From the NCBI GenBank assembly GCA_037157565.1, contig JAZHRO010000073.1:13522501-13586500 (forward strand): a stretch of 64,000 nucleotides of DNA, in the 5' to 3' direction. Made by a program: the position numbers and the translations under genes. This DNA comes from Thalassia testudinum. Its lineage: Eukaryota; Streptophyta; Magnoliopsida; Alismatales; Hydrocharitaceae. The first letter of the stretch is position 1; every line of letters begins with the position of its first letter. The notes under the pieces were generated by a model. The model was given only the letters and a program-made list of their open reading frames with translations, was not told where the DNA came from and searched no databases. Positions 1-10,399 of the stretch are shown here, piece after piece.

Positions 1-656
1 GTGTAGTCTTACTTCTCCCCCAATGATGCATGCGAAATCCCCCCATCGATTCTTGTATGCAATCATTTTCTGGTAGCTAGGTTTAATTTTTAAGCTTTCA
101 TGTATAAGCTTTCCGCTAGATTTCCTTCTGTGACAACTCTCCAATGATGAATGAAATTGCATTTATATATATATATATGTCTCTTTATGTGTTTGAAATC
201 ACTGCGAGCTTAATAATTATCGTATTTGCGTGATTTAAGTGCTTGTTCTTTAACTCCCTATATATTATGCACCAGCATGTCGTTTCCTGAGGATATTGAA
301 AATTTGACAATAGATGCTTTCTCCATAACTAATCACCTCCTCACTAGAATCGTGCACACAGAAACTCACACATTCACTTTTGTGATTTACTTGATGCTTG
401 TGCATGTGATCCGAGTTAATAACAGGAGTGGTGAAGTCTTAGTTAGGAGATTGGAAACTGGCATGCATCTTTAAACAAAGCAGAGAGGCTAAATAAAAGA
501 TCGATTTCAAAAGCAAAAACAACACCTCTCAGAGACGAACGACCGAGACTCAAAGTCTCGTTATTTTTATAAAACAATATCTTTGTTGGATCGTATTTCG
601 CGACTATACTACGACACTTTTTTCTATCAAAAATACGATCTACGATTTCCCCAACA
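1..656 (+). repeat. 3' end of an R-family LTR (left copy)
   Basis: This stretch is collinear with 54850-55506, the end of the R element's 5' LTR, including the (TA)n run at about 162-178 and the terminal ...ccccaaca. By eye about 40 of 640 aligned positions differ. Unlike the right copy it is not followed by a primer-binding site, so it is a 3' LTR or a solo LTR, cut by the window edge. Nothing in it looks coding; the short open frame at 226-474 is non-coding LTR sequence, with a matching frame in the right copy. The LTR start lies outside the window. Confidence 0.85.
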
Positions 657-1817
657 AACTCCTCCATCGAAACCAACTCCCAACAATCCCCTGTACACCC
701 CTCTCCTTAAACCACTAAATATCCCAAAGATACAACAGACCCTTAGACCCCCCTAGACATGATTCCTCCTCCATCCTCTTCTCCTTCCTCCTCCATGTCC
801 TCCAAAGGACACCAACGACCACTCCTTGGTTCTTGTTCATCATAAAAAACATAAATGTTATTTCTATCATTGTAGTGCGAATCACGTCGAAACAAATAAA
901 TTTATAAATCAAAATTGGTGAGTCTTGAGTCTTTTGCATGGAGGCAAAACATGATTTTGAAAGCTTTTGTACCAACTAATCCATCCTAATGCAACATAGA
1001 AATAGAGACCAAATATTCAGAAAATCAGATTTTTATTACTAATGATAAACAGTTCTCTAAATAGGAATTAAAATAACTATGATAAAGAATAGAGAGAGAA
1101 AATAGATGGATGGCGCTGCTTGTGGGATGCTTGTGCGAAGTACGGCAGCATTTCAGATCTAGAGCACCGAGAGGAAGATCGGAGGGATGTTGCAAAGAGA
1201 TAAAGAGGCTGGAGATGTGTCTGGTGGAAGGTGCCTCTCAATTGGGGGATCTGGGCCTCTTTCTATAGCCTCAATGAGGGGCAAAGTAGGTATTTAGGCC
1301 CCAAAAATCATCAAACTCCTTAGGTGTGATCAGATATGTCAATCAGGAGATCAACGGATCAGATCGTGCCTCAAAACAACCTTCATCGTGCCTTAAGCAT
1401 GCGGATGCACCAGATGTTGACATGTGACACACGCTTAACCACTAGATTCGCTGCTCGTGCTCCTTGCATGCGCTTCAATTTTGGTAGTCCGATATCTCAA
1501 TCGGAGGGCTTAAAATGAGCGATGCACTACCTTATCTCGCCTGCCCAATCGCATGTATATCAAGGCAACTGACTGCACCTCCATCCAAGCATCCACTACA
1601 CAACCTCATCCAACGTGCCTCCGTGCGCCACGCGACAGCAACCTCACCCTTCGCTCTAATCCGATGGCTCAATTTCATGCTAGCACTATCGCCTCTCTGA
1701 TTTTGCGCTGAGCACGAGTCAAGCAAACACCTCACGCTCTCATGCAAAGGTGGTCTCCAACGCGCTGCAGGCACGTTTATGTCGCGATCTTATATTCTTG
1801 CGCAGCTGCTCTCAGTC

Positions 1818-1835
1818 GTTGGATGAAGATCCAAC
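1818..1835. other. Palindrome in M LTR (GTTGGAT-GAAG-ATCCAAC)
   Basis: A 7-bp perfect stem around a 4-bp loop. The identical 18-mer occurs at 30657-30674 in solo LTR S, with a loop variant at 30738-30755. Conservation of both arms in two diverged LTRs suggests a protein-binding site, which is inference. Confidence 0.6.
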
Positions 1836-1967
1836 GGCTGAAATGCGTTCTTCTTCTGATGGTGCATGGAGAAGGGCGACGTGGCCTCTTCGTGGCCTAC
1901 ATTGGATGATGATCTAATGGCCTACGTTTTTCCTTCAGTGGTTGGGGCACAACGATTGGCTACTAGG

Positions 1968-1987
1968 ATGGTGCCACATGGCACCAT
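1968..1987. other. Palindrome in M LTR (ATGGTGCC-ACAT-GGCACCAT)
   Basis: An 8-bp perfect inverted repeat around ACAT. The corresponding site in solo LTR S, 30816-30835, keeps the layout with one arm mutated. It lies downstream of the GTTGGAT palindrome in both LTRs. Confidence 0.6.
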
Positions 1988-2423
1988 TCTGGCAATTCAT
2001 CTTCCCACCAGTGTAGTTGGTGCTATAAAGCTCCAATTGAGCTTATTTTTGCACCGTTTGACTGCGATCATTGATTCAGATCCATCCGTGCAGTCAGATT
2101 TGTCATCTAAGGCTTGGATTTATGCTATGTTACTCCTTGGTCTCTAATCTTCTACAGGTTGTATGTGATGTGGATGTCTGATCAAGACTATTTTGGAAGC
2201 ATTGGACTCCCGTCGTCATCTTGAAAAAATCCATACGGTTTGATCTATCATCTATGTCCCCTAATCATCTACAATTAATGTTGTCTCTTTTAGAGAATAG
2301 AATAGCATTATTATCTATATAGCTAACAAATTAATTATGATGGTTATGCATGCATTGTTCCTAAGTTAAGCAAAAATCTAACTTAATTTAGGTAGATTAG
2401 GTTCTATTATTGCTACACAATCA

Positions 2424-4325
2424 CACCCGCATGCCTAAATTTTGCTAGTCCTTAGCAAATCTAAGACTAAATGCACAGTGGTCCTAAATGACTAATTTCT
2501 ATCAAGAGTTTGACTAGAGATTTATTTCTTTTATTTTCATCCAAAACTTTAAAAATCCAGACAGTCATGAAAGTGTAGTGTTGTAGCCTATGCAACGGAT
2601 CCAAGTGAAAAGTCAATCCACATCTAAAGCTCATACTTGACCCATAGTAAAATTCTATTGGGATAGGCAAACTTCTTCCCTCGGGATTGCAAAATAATGT
2701 GTAATTCCAGCCCAAGCTTTTGGCATAGGTGGAAGATGTCTGAGTCAAGTAGGTTTGTATTCGGTGGCTCACAATCCTCTGGTGCTACACATAGACTAGT
2801 ACAACAGAACCTAGATTTCTGGACTTATTCAATAATTCAACTCAAAGAGAGGCAGAGAAACTATTCTCTCTTTTAGTTCCTTTGCACTCACTCCCTCTCT
2901 TCCTTTATCTTTTTTTTTCTCTCTTTTTCTTCTCTTTTCTTTTCTTTTTCTTTTAGAGCTCACATCCCACCAGATTTGTCAATATATTTGGTGGCCTTTC
3001 ATGGCATTAACACTTTGATTAAGTTCTAATAACCTTATGACTAAGTCAGCAATCCTCAGCTAGTATTCGGGTGGTCAGAAATACAGAAAAGTACGTCAAG
3101 GCTATATTTGGTGGATTGTAAAGGGAATGGGTATTGTTGCCTCATTGTGCTCGATATGAAGTAAACACAATGCAATTAACACAATTTTCTCTATTTTTCT
3201 ATTTATATTTTTTTTTCTTTTGCTTTGCTTCATTTTTTTCTTTTTTTTTCCTTTTTTTTCTTATTACCAACACAACGTAATGTAGCACCCATGCACATTT
3301 TTACTCATGAGGCATTATTCAGGTTAAGGGTGTTCAAGAGGATATCGGGTGGCTTATTTGGTGGAAGTGCCTACTCTCGACACCGGGAACGAAATGGATG
3401 GGATAACCTATTTTTGACGTTAATATTAATACCCTCCTTCAGTCGAGGATTCCATAAAAGATGGTTGTAACCATCCACCTTAGTCCTAGTTTTATTAGAA
3501 CATGCTCTCTACGTATTTGCCTTATTTGGTGGCTCTCCAAAAATTCACACAAAGAATTTATACGCAGGAATCAAGAGCAAAAACTAGGCCAAACTCCGAG
3601 TATCATTATCCAATTACTCAGAAACTATGATTCCTTGTACTAGACTTAGAGCACCAGTAGACTCTCTACTCTCACGTCACACTTGTTTGGTGGATCTACT
3701 AGAAGATGGTTTTCCTGACTCTCTAATTACTCTCCAAGGGTTCAGTAGAAGAAGCATTGCTTCTTCTTGACAAACTAAAGATGTCTGTCGGTCTTCATAG
3801 AGGATCCATTGCAAATCCTATGTATAAGTGTGAAATTTTATTGGATTCGAAATTCAGGAATCAACTTAAGAGTAAATCCTTAATAAAACATTCTTGATAA
3901 AAATACTTTATGTAATTTTTTATTTTTTTTTCTGACATAAAAATAAGACATGCAATGTCCACCACCCCATGCTTATGATTACAATGTCCTCATTGAAATG
4001 TATGGAGAAAAGTCAAAATGTAATAAGCAAGAGGAGGGGATATCACCTGACTAAGCTTGTTAATCCATGTTAGCTTGATTAGACAAAAATACCTATACAG
4101 AATACTGGGTTGCATCCCAGCTAGTGCTAAGTTTAACGTCATTTGCTGGACCCAAACCCAAAAGAAATATGTATTTCAATATTGTGGGTCAAGAGGAGTA
4201 ATAATTGATGCTAAGATATTTAGGATTAATATAAAAATATGATTGTGTGGTCCAAGAATCATTGATCCACAAATACGGGCCAACTGATGATGTAGCCCCA
4301 CTCCGAAGAGCTTTTCTGATTTGAA
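2424..4325 (-). other. 3' noncoding region of element M
   Basis: Read on the minus strand this holds the landmarks that follow integrase in Athila/Tat-like elements: a gacgttaaact...gggatgcaaccca box at about 4105-4145, then aatgaggacattg...gcatgggg at about 3963-3997. The 3600-3850 part is homologous to 63710-63960 of element R, so M and R are related. There is a long T/C-rich tract (about 2905-2955 and 3205-3265), and TATTTGGTGG or close variants recur at 2985, 3105, 3355, 3523 and 3684. No coding sequence is recognised here. Confidence 0.75.
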
Positions 4326-4727
4326 CTATAAAATAGGGTCAGATAGATGAGGTTCATGATGCAGAGCTTGTTCATTAATCCAATTCCATAAATCTAGAAG
4401 AACTGGTGAAGGATATGGATTGAAATCATGATTGAAATTTAAATATGGTTTTGAACTAGAGTCATAAGGATCCTCATAATGATAATTGATGTCAAAAATC
4501 ATGAATTCTCCATGCTCCAAGTCATATGATGATAAAGATAGAGTTGTGTTGAATTCCTCAAAATCAACATTAGAAATTACCTCTTCCTCATCAAAAATCT
4601 CTTCTTCTTCAAAATCAAGCCATCCATTTGAACCAATTGGATTATAATTTATTCCCTAGTCCATCATAATTTGAGCTTCTTTTTTTGAGGTTGTTTCTTC
4701 GTTTTTCTGGTTGATGTCCTTTGGTTG
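4326..4727 (-). pseudogene. Acidic downstream part of M pol, RT and integrase missing
   Basis: On the minus strand, downstream of the protease, the sequence reads as short frames rich in Asp, Glu, Tyr and Asn. One open frame of 64 residues (4520-4326) ends just before the 3' noncoding region. It resembles the low-complexity linker that follows protease in Athila-like polyproteins. No RT, RNase H or integrase motif is found between the protease and the 3' noncoding region, a gap of only about 400 bp where over 3 kb is expected. The element is therefore internally deleted, or a non-autonomous derivative. I cannot see a deletion scar. Confidence 0.55.
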
Positions 4728-5296
4728 TCAAATTTCTCTAACCCCTCTAAATTCAACAATTTTTGGATTTCTGGGTGGATATACTGAGGATTCTTTATCA
4801 TTGTCTAATTCATCATAAGATACTCCCAGTAGTTTCTCGATTTCAAGAATGTATTTTTCAATTTTCTTATCTATGGGAGGTTGTAAATCAGAATCATCCT
4901 CAAGTACATCACTTCCTCGCCTCTCATGTTGATTTTGAGATTTGGCAGAATTCAGATCATCCTTAGTGAGAATTGCCAAGACCACTTCAATTTTTCCCAC
5001 GACCTCGATAGAACCACAATTTACTTTATTCTTTCGGGAAGCTTTAAAGATATTGAGATGGCAAGTTTCCCTTCCATAAGTGATTTGAATAATCCCTATC
5101 TCGTAGTTGATCATAGCCTTGGCTGTGGCCAAGAAGGGTCTTCCTAAGATTATCAGGGTGTGGTCAAGTTTTCTAATTCTTCCATGTCTAAAACTAAAAA
5201 GTCCACAAGGTACTCAAAATCCCTCACTTTTATAATCACATATTGTAAGTGTCCCTTTCGAATCTTGGTTGACCTATCAGCAAGCTGAAGGGTAAC
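4728..5296 (-). pseudogene. Element M protease, C-terminal part
   Basis: On the minus strand from 5296 the frame reads VTLQLADRS, then ...VDFLVLDMEELEN, then after a short disruption LGRPFLATAKAMINYE, typical of the retropepsin-like domain of Athila/Tat elements, followed by an acidic tail to 4728. The open part is 134 residues (5132-4728). It continues the protease begun at 7740-7577: both ends share the Val-Thr codons GTTACC, split by solo LTR U1 and its target duplication. A disrupted codon or frameshift lies near 5133-5150. Confidence 0.8.
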
Positions 5297-5509
5297 AGAT
5301 AAATGCCAGCTTATCATCATTCTTATGCATTAAAATAAACCTAGCTCTTAGTATTTTGCTCCGCAAACAGGTTTTTGGGTTGCATTTAGGCATCAATTAG
5401 GATAGGCATGCATTGCATTTTTTTATTATCTTTTTAATGTATTTTTGTGAGGTTAGGGATATATAGATTGCCAGATCCCTAAAACCCTAGAACTCAAGAA
5501 GGCAACTGG

Positions 5510-6260
5510 TGAAGGAGAAGACCAAACCTGCTGGAACTCAACCAGACCCAACTCGCCATAGCTGGATTTCAACTCACTTGAACTAGGGTTAGCTCATCCT
5601 TACTCCATTCAACTCATCTCAGTTGAATGGTAGCTCAAGAGAGCTCATCTTAGCTCACCCAAGCTCAGGTCAACTCAGATCTAGCTCAACTTAGCTGAAT
5701 CTAGCTCATCTTAGCTCCCATTAGTTCACAGGGAGCTCTAGCTAGCTCAGTTGAGTTGACTGCAGTTCACCTCAGCTCATGACCAACTTGATCCAACTCC
5801 ACTCAACTCCAGCCAGCTGAAGATGACTTCATTTCATCTCAGGAAGCTCAAGTCCAGCTCCCAGGGATTTAGCTTAGCTCAACTTAGTTGAACTAAGGTA
5901 CCTTAGTTGCCTCAACCAGCTTGATCCTCCATGGGAGAACTAGACCCCGCTCACCTCAGCTCCTCATGGTAGAAGCCAGCTTACTTTAGCTTGGCTTAGC
6001 AGCTAGCAAAGAACTAGCAAGCTAAGCTAGCTAGAGTAGCTCCATGCCACCCTCTTCAGTAGTTGTCAGCTCCATTTCAGCTCCAGACTTCTTTTATCTA
6101 GCTCCTCTCTTCAAACCCTAGATCCCATTGCCTCCTCTTCTACTCCATTACTACCTAAGCTAGCTTAGCTTAGCTAGGCTCCAACTCCCTTGTCATTTAC
6201 CACCCTGAAACCCTACCTAACTAGCTCCACCAACTAAGCCCCACCTAAGCTCACCTAAGC
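5510..6260. repeat. AGCT-rich degenerate array in U1
   Basis: About 750 bp dominated by AGCTC, TAGCT and CAACTC words, so AGCT recurs every 10-20 bases on both strands. The same region exists in U2 at about 49790-50480, including a (GCTAA)n-like run near 49800. It belongs to the U3 part of this LTR family and is not an independent satellite. Confidence 0.75.
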
Positions 6261-6666
6261 TAGCTCCATCTACTCCAAGTTGGCACCACCACCTAGCCAC
6301 CTCTTCACCCCATCACCACCACCAAAAGACACCCTATTTTGGTGTCAAAACCACCTATAACTACCCCCAATTTCGCGCCAACTTTTCCCCTCCAAAAATT
6401 TCCCCATCTTAATCGTACACCTACCCCTTCAAGCCATCACCACCTTACACCTACCCTTCCTTCTAGAAACCACCTCCCTTGACGTCAAAATGGTGGCATC
6501 CTTCCACCATGGACGTCCACCAAGGGGTGGATTCAACCTATAACTACCCCCCCTTGCACCTTTTAAGGTGGTGCCAAGTGATCCCCACCTTAGGATTCCT
6601 AACCACCATCCCAAACTCCATCCTACCCACACATCACCTCCACGCCAACTACCCCTTCTCCACCAC

Positions 6667-6674
6667 TATATATA
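6667..6674 (+). promoter_or_regulatory. TATA box of U1 LTR
   Basis: TATATATA followed by a C-rich stretch. The equivalent place in U2 holds TATAAAAAG on the minus strand (49345-49337), which supports this as the LTR promoter. Confidence 0.5.
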
Positions 6675-7576
6675 CCCACCTAATTACCCACATTTTCCCA
6701 TCCTCCATTTTAGTTTAGTCTACCATATACCCACCACTATTCAAGGCTAAGGAAGAAGAAGAAGAAAAGAAGATTAAGGGGGCATCCAACCTGTCCCCTT
6801 GGTGCCTTCTTCCCCTTCTTTCTTCTCCCTTGTGCCATGCCAAGGAGGAGGACATCTACAAGTTGGAGGATGGTCAGGCATAGGAGGAGAAGGGTGGTAC
6901 ATGCCCACCCTTGGAGGAGAATAGGGCACGCTCCCTTTGAGGGCTTGTCTTGGAGGTCTTCACCTTGAAGGAGCTTTACAAGGAAGGAGTTGGAGGACTT
7001 CTTTTCAAGCCTGGAGGCTACTAGGCTTGGAGCAAGAAGCCTCTATCTCTTCTTCACCATCATCATCACCAGGAGGACTAGTGTTTTTACTTTTTATGTT
7101 TTTCTACTTTCCAGTAGTAGAAGCATTCCTCTACTAGGGCTTTTGTAAAACACTTTTGCATTAATCAAGTTGCCTTCTTTTGAATTTTTGTTGCAATTAC
7201 TTTCATTTTCTCTAGCACTCTTCACTCCCTCTACCTAATTACTCAAGGCCTCCATGTGCCTAGAGTGAGCTTAGGGAGAGGCTCTATTGGTCACTTTAAT
7301 AGTAGTGTAGTGAGTTAGGTGTCAGTTGTTTTCCGTCAACAATTCATATATTGCCTTCGTTATTTTAAAACCCTGAAAAATGATATAGTTGGAAAGAACA
7401 AAAAGAAAGGTGATTTCTATTTCCAAGCAAGAGACCTGAATTTTTCAAGCATATTGCCTCCTTGGACGACCCTAGATACTTCCCTATCTAGGTTATAAAT
7501 TTTAAAAGCAAATCCATTTTTGTGCGTTGCAACGACTTAAAACCCTAAATTAACAAACCGTGCAAAAGTGAGATCG

Positions 7577-7740
7577 GTAACATCGGTGTAATACAAGGGA
7601 CCTAAATCCAACTCTTCATATAATTTCCTGGGGATTAAATTGATGGAGACACCAAGGTCCAGTAAGGCTCGCACCAAGATAAAACCATCTATTACACAAG
7701 AAATTAAGGGGGTCCCTGGATCTTTCTTTTTAGGAGGGAG
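7577..7740 (-). pseudogene. Element M protease, N-terminal part with active site
   Basis: On the minus strand this reads SLPPKKKDPGTPLISC then VRALLDLGVSINLIPRKLYEELDLG, ending at YTDVT. The LLDLGVSINL stretch is the protease active-site region (D-hydrophobic-G). The frame runs into unrelated sequence at both sides. On the left it continues at 5296 after U1; on the right it continues at 36728, where ...NAILNNLP joins PPKKKDPG once element O and its GGGAG duplication are removed. Confidence 0.88.
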
Positions 7741-10378
7741 TGATGGGAACATCATCATGAGCCACAACTAACTCAATTTGGTCTAATAAGGTTGATAAAA
7801 GCTCTTACATATCCATCAGAAGACCTAAGGGCACATTATCCTATTTTGAAAAGAAGGGAAAAATACATGGCTATTTCTGCAAAATAAACAGCACCTCACA
7901 AATATAGAATAACCATAGGGTATTCCAAGGGTTAATTAAAGGTCAAATGGTCATTAATGTCCAATAAGATGGTCCATGCAAAATGAAACAGGTTTTCACA
8001 CATTTCAAGAATTAATGGACGTCTGAAACTCGGAAAATAGACCTGCTTAATTGGCTGAGGTTTTGGTTAGGATAAAATTCATATAAACCTTTTAAAAATC
8101 ATATAAAAATATTCCATAAGGTTTGGTATCCTTGCTTTGACCATCTGAACCTATTTTAACCTAAAATAGAGTGTCAGACAGAAAGTTACCCTAATTTGGG
8201 TTTCTACAAAAATTACCCATCCAAACTTGGTCAAAAGCAAAATTCAACTTCACCATTAAATTTTTTGCATCCAAATTATGCCTGTACCAAAATTTGGGTC
8301 CAATCTGAGATCATCTTAACCTAGTTTGCATTTTAATCCTGTTCTAACTCTTTTTCTTACAAAAAGCCCTCAACTCTTGAAATTCTTACAAAAAGTCCCC
8401 CAACTTCTCCGCCTTCTTCGTGAAACTATACCTGCCCCCATTGGAACCTTCCATCAATAGATGGAAGGTTTTCATCAGGGATTTCTCCCTGAATCTACTA
8501 CGGATCTCTGCCAAAAATGGAAGGACTCTAGACGAGAACCTCTTCCATCTGAACTTGTTCACGACCTTCCATACCCGGCCAAAAGCTCGTGTGAACTCTT
8601 GAAAAATCCTAAACCTAACCTGAAGATTTCAAGCTCTTCAAGCTTGTTTCCAAGCTTGAAGGCTCGCCTGATGGCCTATAAAAGCTACCCATGGCCTTCC
8701 TCACCTCCTTAGCAAGTTTTTAAGCCAAAAATAACTCTTCTTTCCCTACCTCTGGCTAGCTCCAACTCGTCTCCAACGACTCCTCTACCTTTGGCCTCTT
8801 CTCTAGCTGCCACAGACCATAGGTGATCAGTTCCAACTCCCCTACTCTTTTCATACCTCTCAATAACAGTGAGATGCCTCCTAACCCTCCATCGTCGCTG
8901 CTCTGCCTCACCGGAGCTTTCATCACCTCCGGCGCCAACCATACCAGACCCGATGCCTCCTTTGCTCCTCGTCGTCCATTAGCTAGCCTCATCAACTCTA
9001 CTCTGAGTACTCATCATCTTTGAGCCACTACATCTTCGTTTTGACCACCATCTCACCAGCACGTCCTCTATCTTTAACCTCGTCGACATACCTCCGACGA
9101 GCCCTAGTTACCGCTACACTCCCCCAAATCGGCTGCCATCGCTCCCTACACCATTGCCACACACTAGCAACCAAAACCCCTCAATAAATTGAGGGGATGG
9201 GCCACTCAGTTGCTCCACCAAACAACCCATCTTCCACCTTCAATTTTCATCTCAACAGCCACCTCTGGCCATGTTCGCGACACACCATCACCACCATCAC
9301 CTTCGTCGCATCTGTGCACATCTCCTAAGCTTTTCTGACAAGGTCGTATTTCCATTTCAGGTTCACAAGTCACCACCGCCATTAACAAGCTCCTTCAAGA
9401 GAGCTAGAAGCTTGTTCTTGCTCCAAGCAGGTCTAGGCTGCTACTCCAAGTGACGTGGAATACCTCCTAGTGTCCTTCCAGGATCTCAATTGAGAGCTCT
9501 AAGCACTCATTCACCATCAAATTGGACGTGCACTCCAGTGGCTGGTCGCTCAAGGGAGGACGGACAACTTAGTCCCACATCGTAAACTAAGGAGCGGAAA
9601 CAAGTGCATAAAGTGATTTTGTGTTCATACCCCTTCACCCAAGAACACCAGGGGTCGGGTCCCCACTCACACGCTCAGCGCACACTCCTAGATCCATATA
9701 CCCGCCTACTCTCACTCCTCGGCTACTACCACCAACACCAGTAGCTCTGGTAAATCAGATATCCAAATACCCGATTATATGGTCAGTTACCTGGAAATAG
9801 AAGAGAAAGAGGATCAATAGTGGAGGGGGGTTTTTTCTCTTCAAAGAGGAAACCCAACAATTAGTCTCTGTGAAACTCAAGAAAGCTCCCTTGTGTGTGT
9901 CAAGAAGAAAAGAGAAGGAAGAAGGAGAGCCGAAGAAGCTAAAGAGAGAGAAAAGAAAGGAAGAAGGAGGAGAAAGGCTCTTTATAGAGCACTGTAGCTA
10001 GGTGCCATTTAAGTCGTCTGATATCTCTGATAGAGGCCACTGTGCACTTATATTACGTGGAAAATACTTGATTAATATTGTATTCTTATTTGATATTATT
10101 GTATAAGGGTTAATTGGTGATTTAAATCACCATTTTACCCCCAATCCTTTTGCACCTTGACATTGGCATTCATATATATATATCATTCTTGGCAAGATTC
10201 TTCATTATAAATTGCTCATCTTTGTGGTTATATTGTGATCCTGAGATTAATTGCTATACTTGCTCCCTACGTTCGACCCTGGACTTCATTTGAGTTATAA
10301 ATTTTATTTATTTTCGTGCTATTTTAGCTGTGCTACAATAAAACTCATATTTAACACCCTCTCAATTTCCCGTCAACA
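7741..10378 (+). repeat. 5' LTR of element O
   Basis: About 2.64 kb, TGATGG...CAACA, matching 34063-36727 along its length with frequent substitutions. The end is fixed by the primer-binding site two bases downstream and by the target duplication. It contains a C-rich stretch (8600-9460), a snRNA-type USE and TATA pair at 9571-9613, a T6 run at 9831 and a purine-rich stretch at 9900-9975. The small open frames are LTR noise, several of them paralleled in the 3' LTR. Confidence 0.92.
9571..9613 (+). promoter_or_regulatory. USE-like box and TATA in O 5' LTR
   Basis: AGTCCCACATCG (9571-9582) matches the plant snRNA upstream sequence element RTCCCACATCG. A CATAAAG TATA-like box follows at 9607-9613, about 25 bases after the USE. 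The same pair is present in the 3' LTR and in solo LTR Q. A T6 run at 9831-9836 could end a Pol III transcript of roughly 200 nt; that use is inference. Confidence 0.5.
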
Positions 10379-10381
10379 TTT

Positions 10382-10399
10382 TGGTGTAGTTGCCGGGGA
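10382..10399 (+). other. Primer-binding site of element O (tRNA-Asp type)
   Basis: TGGTGTAGTTGCCGGGGA, three bases after the LTR end. It matches TGGCGCCGTTGCCGGGGA, the complement of the 3' end of tRNA-Asp, with a few transitions. Confidence 0.85.

Larger units (their letters stand above)
700..2423 (-). repeat. 3' LTR of minus-strand Gypsy element M
   Basis: The right edge at 2423 is set by alignment with element O. Read on the minus strand, both have the same run-up (tttgctaagg...gcatg.ggg) followed by TGAT at the LTR start. Inside are short palindromes shared with solo LTR S (29411-31137), which is in the same orientation and looks like a diverged relative. The left edge is not visible; about 700 is inferred only from the 1.73 kb length of S. 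Bases 657-700 are unassigned. Several short open frames (1336-1518, 1532-1774, 1866-2147) show no family resemblance and are treated as non-coding. Confidence 0.6.
5297..7576 (+). repeat. Solo LTR U1 inserted in the M protease
   Basis: About 2.28 kb, flanked by GTAAC at 5292-5296 and 7577-7581 (GGTAAC if six bases are counted). Removing it joins the M protease in frame. It has the same layout, in opposite orientation, as U2 at 48429-50713: a Met-rich start, an AGCT-rich stretch, a TATA box, a G-rich region and an end near cctccttggacgaccctagatac. The first base appears mutated (AGAT for TGAT). No internal region or second LTR is present, so it is a solo LTR left by LTR-LTR recombination. The short open frames inside are not genes. 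Confidence 0.88.

Noticed and set aside
4763..5147. Plus-strand open frames over the M protease
   Set aside because: They are the antisense of the protease; the minus strand carries the family motifs.
5510..6260. Independent satellite array
   Set aside because: The same block is found at the same place in U2, so it is part of the LTR.
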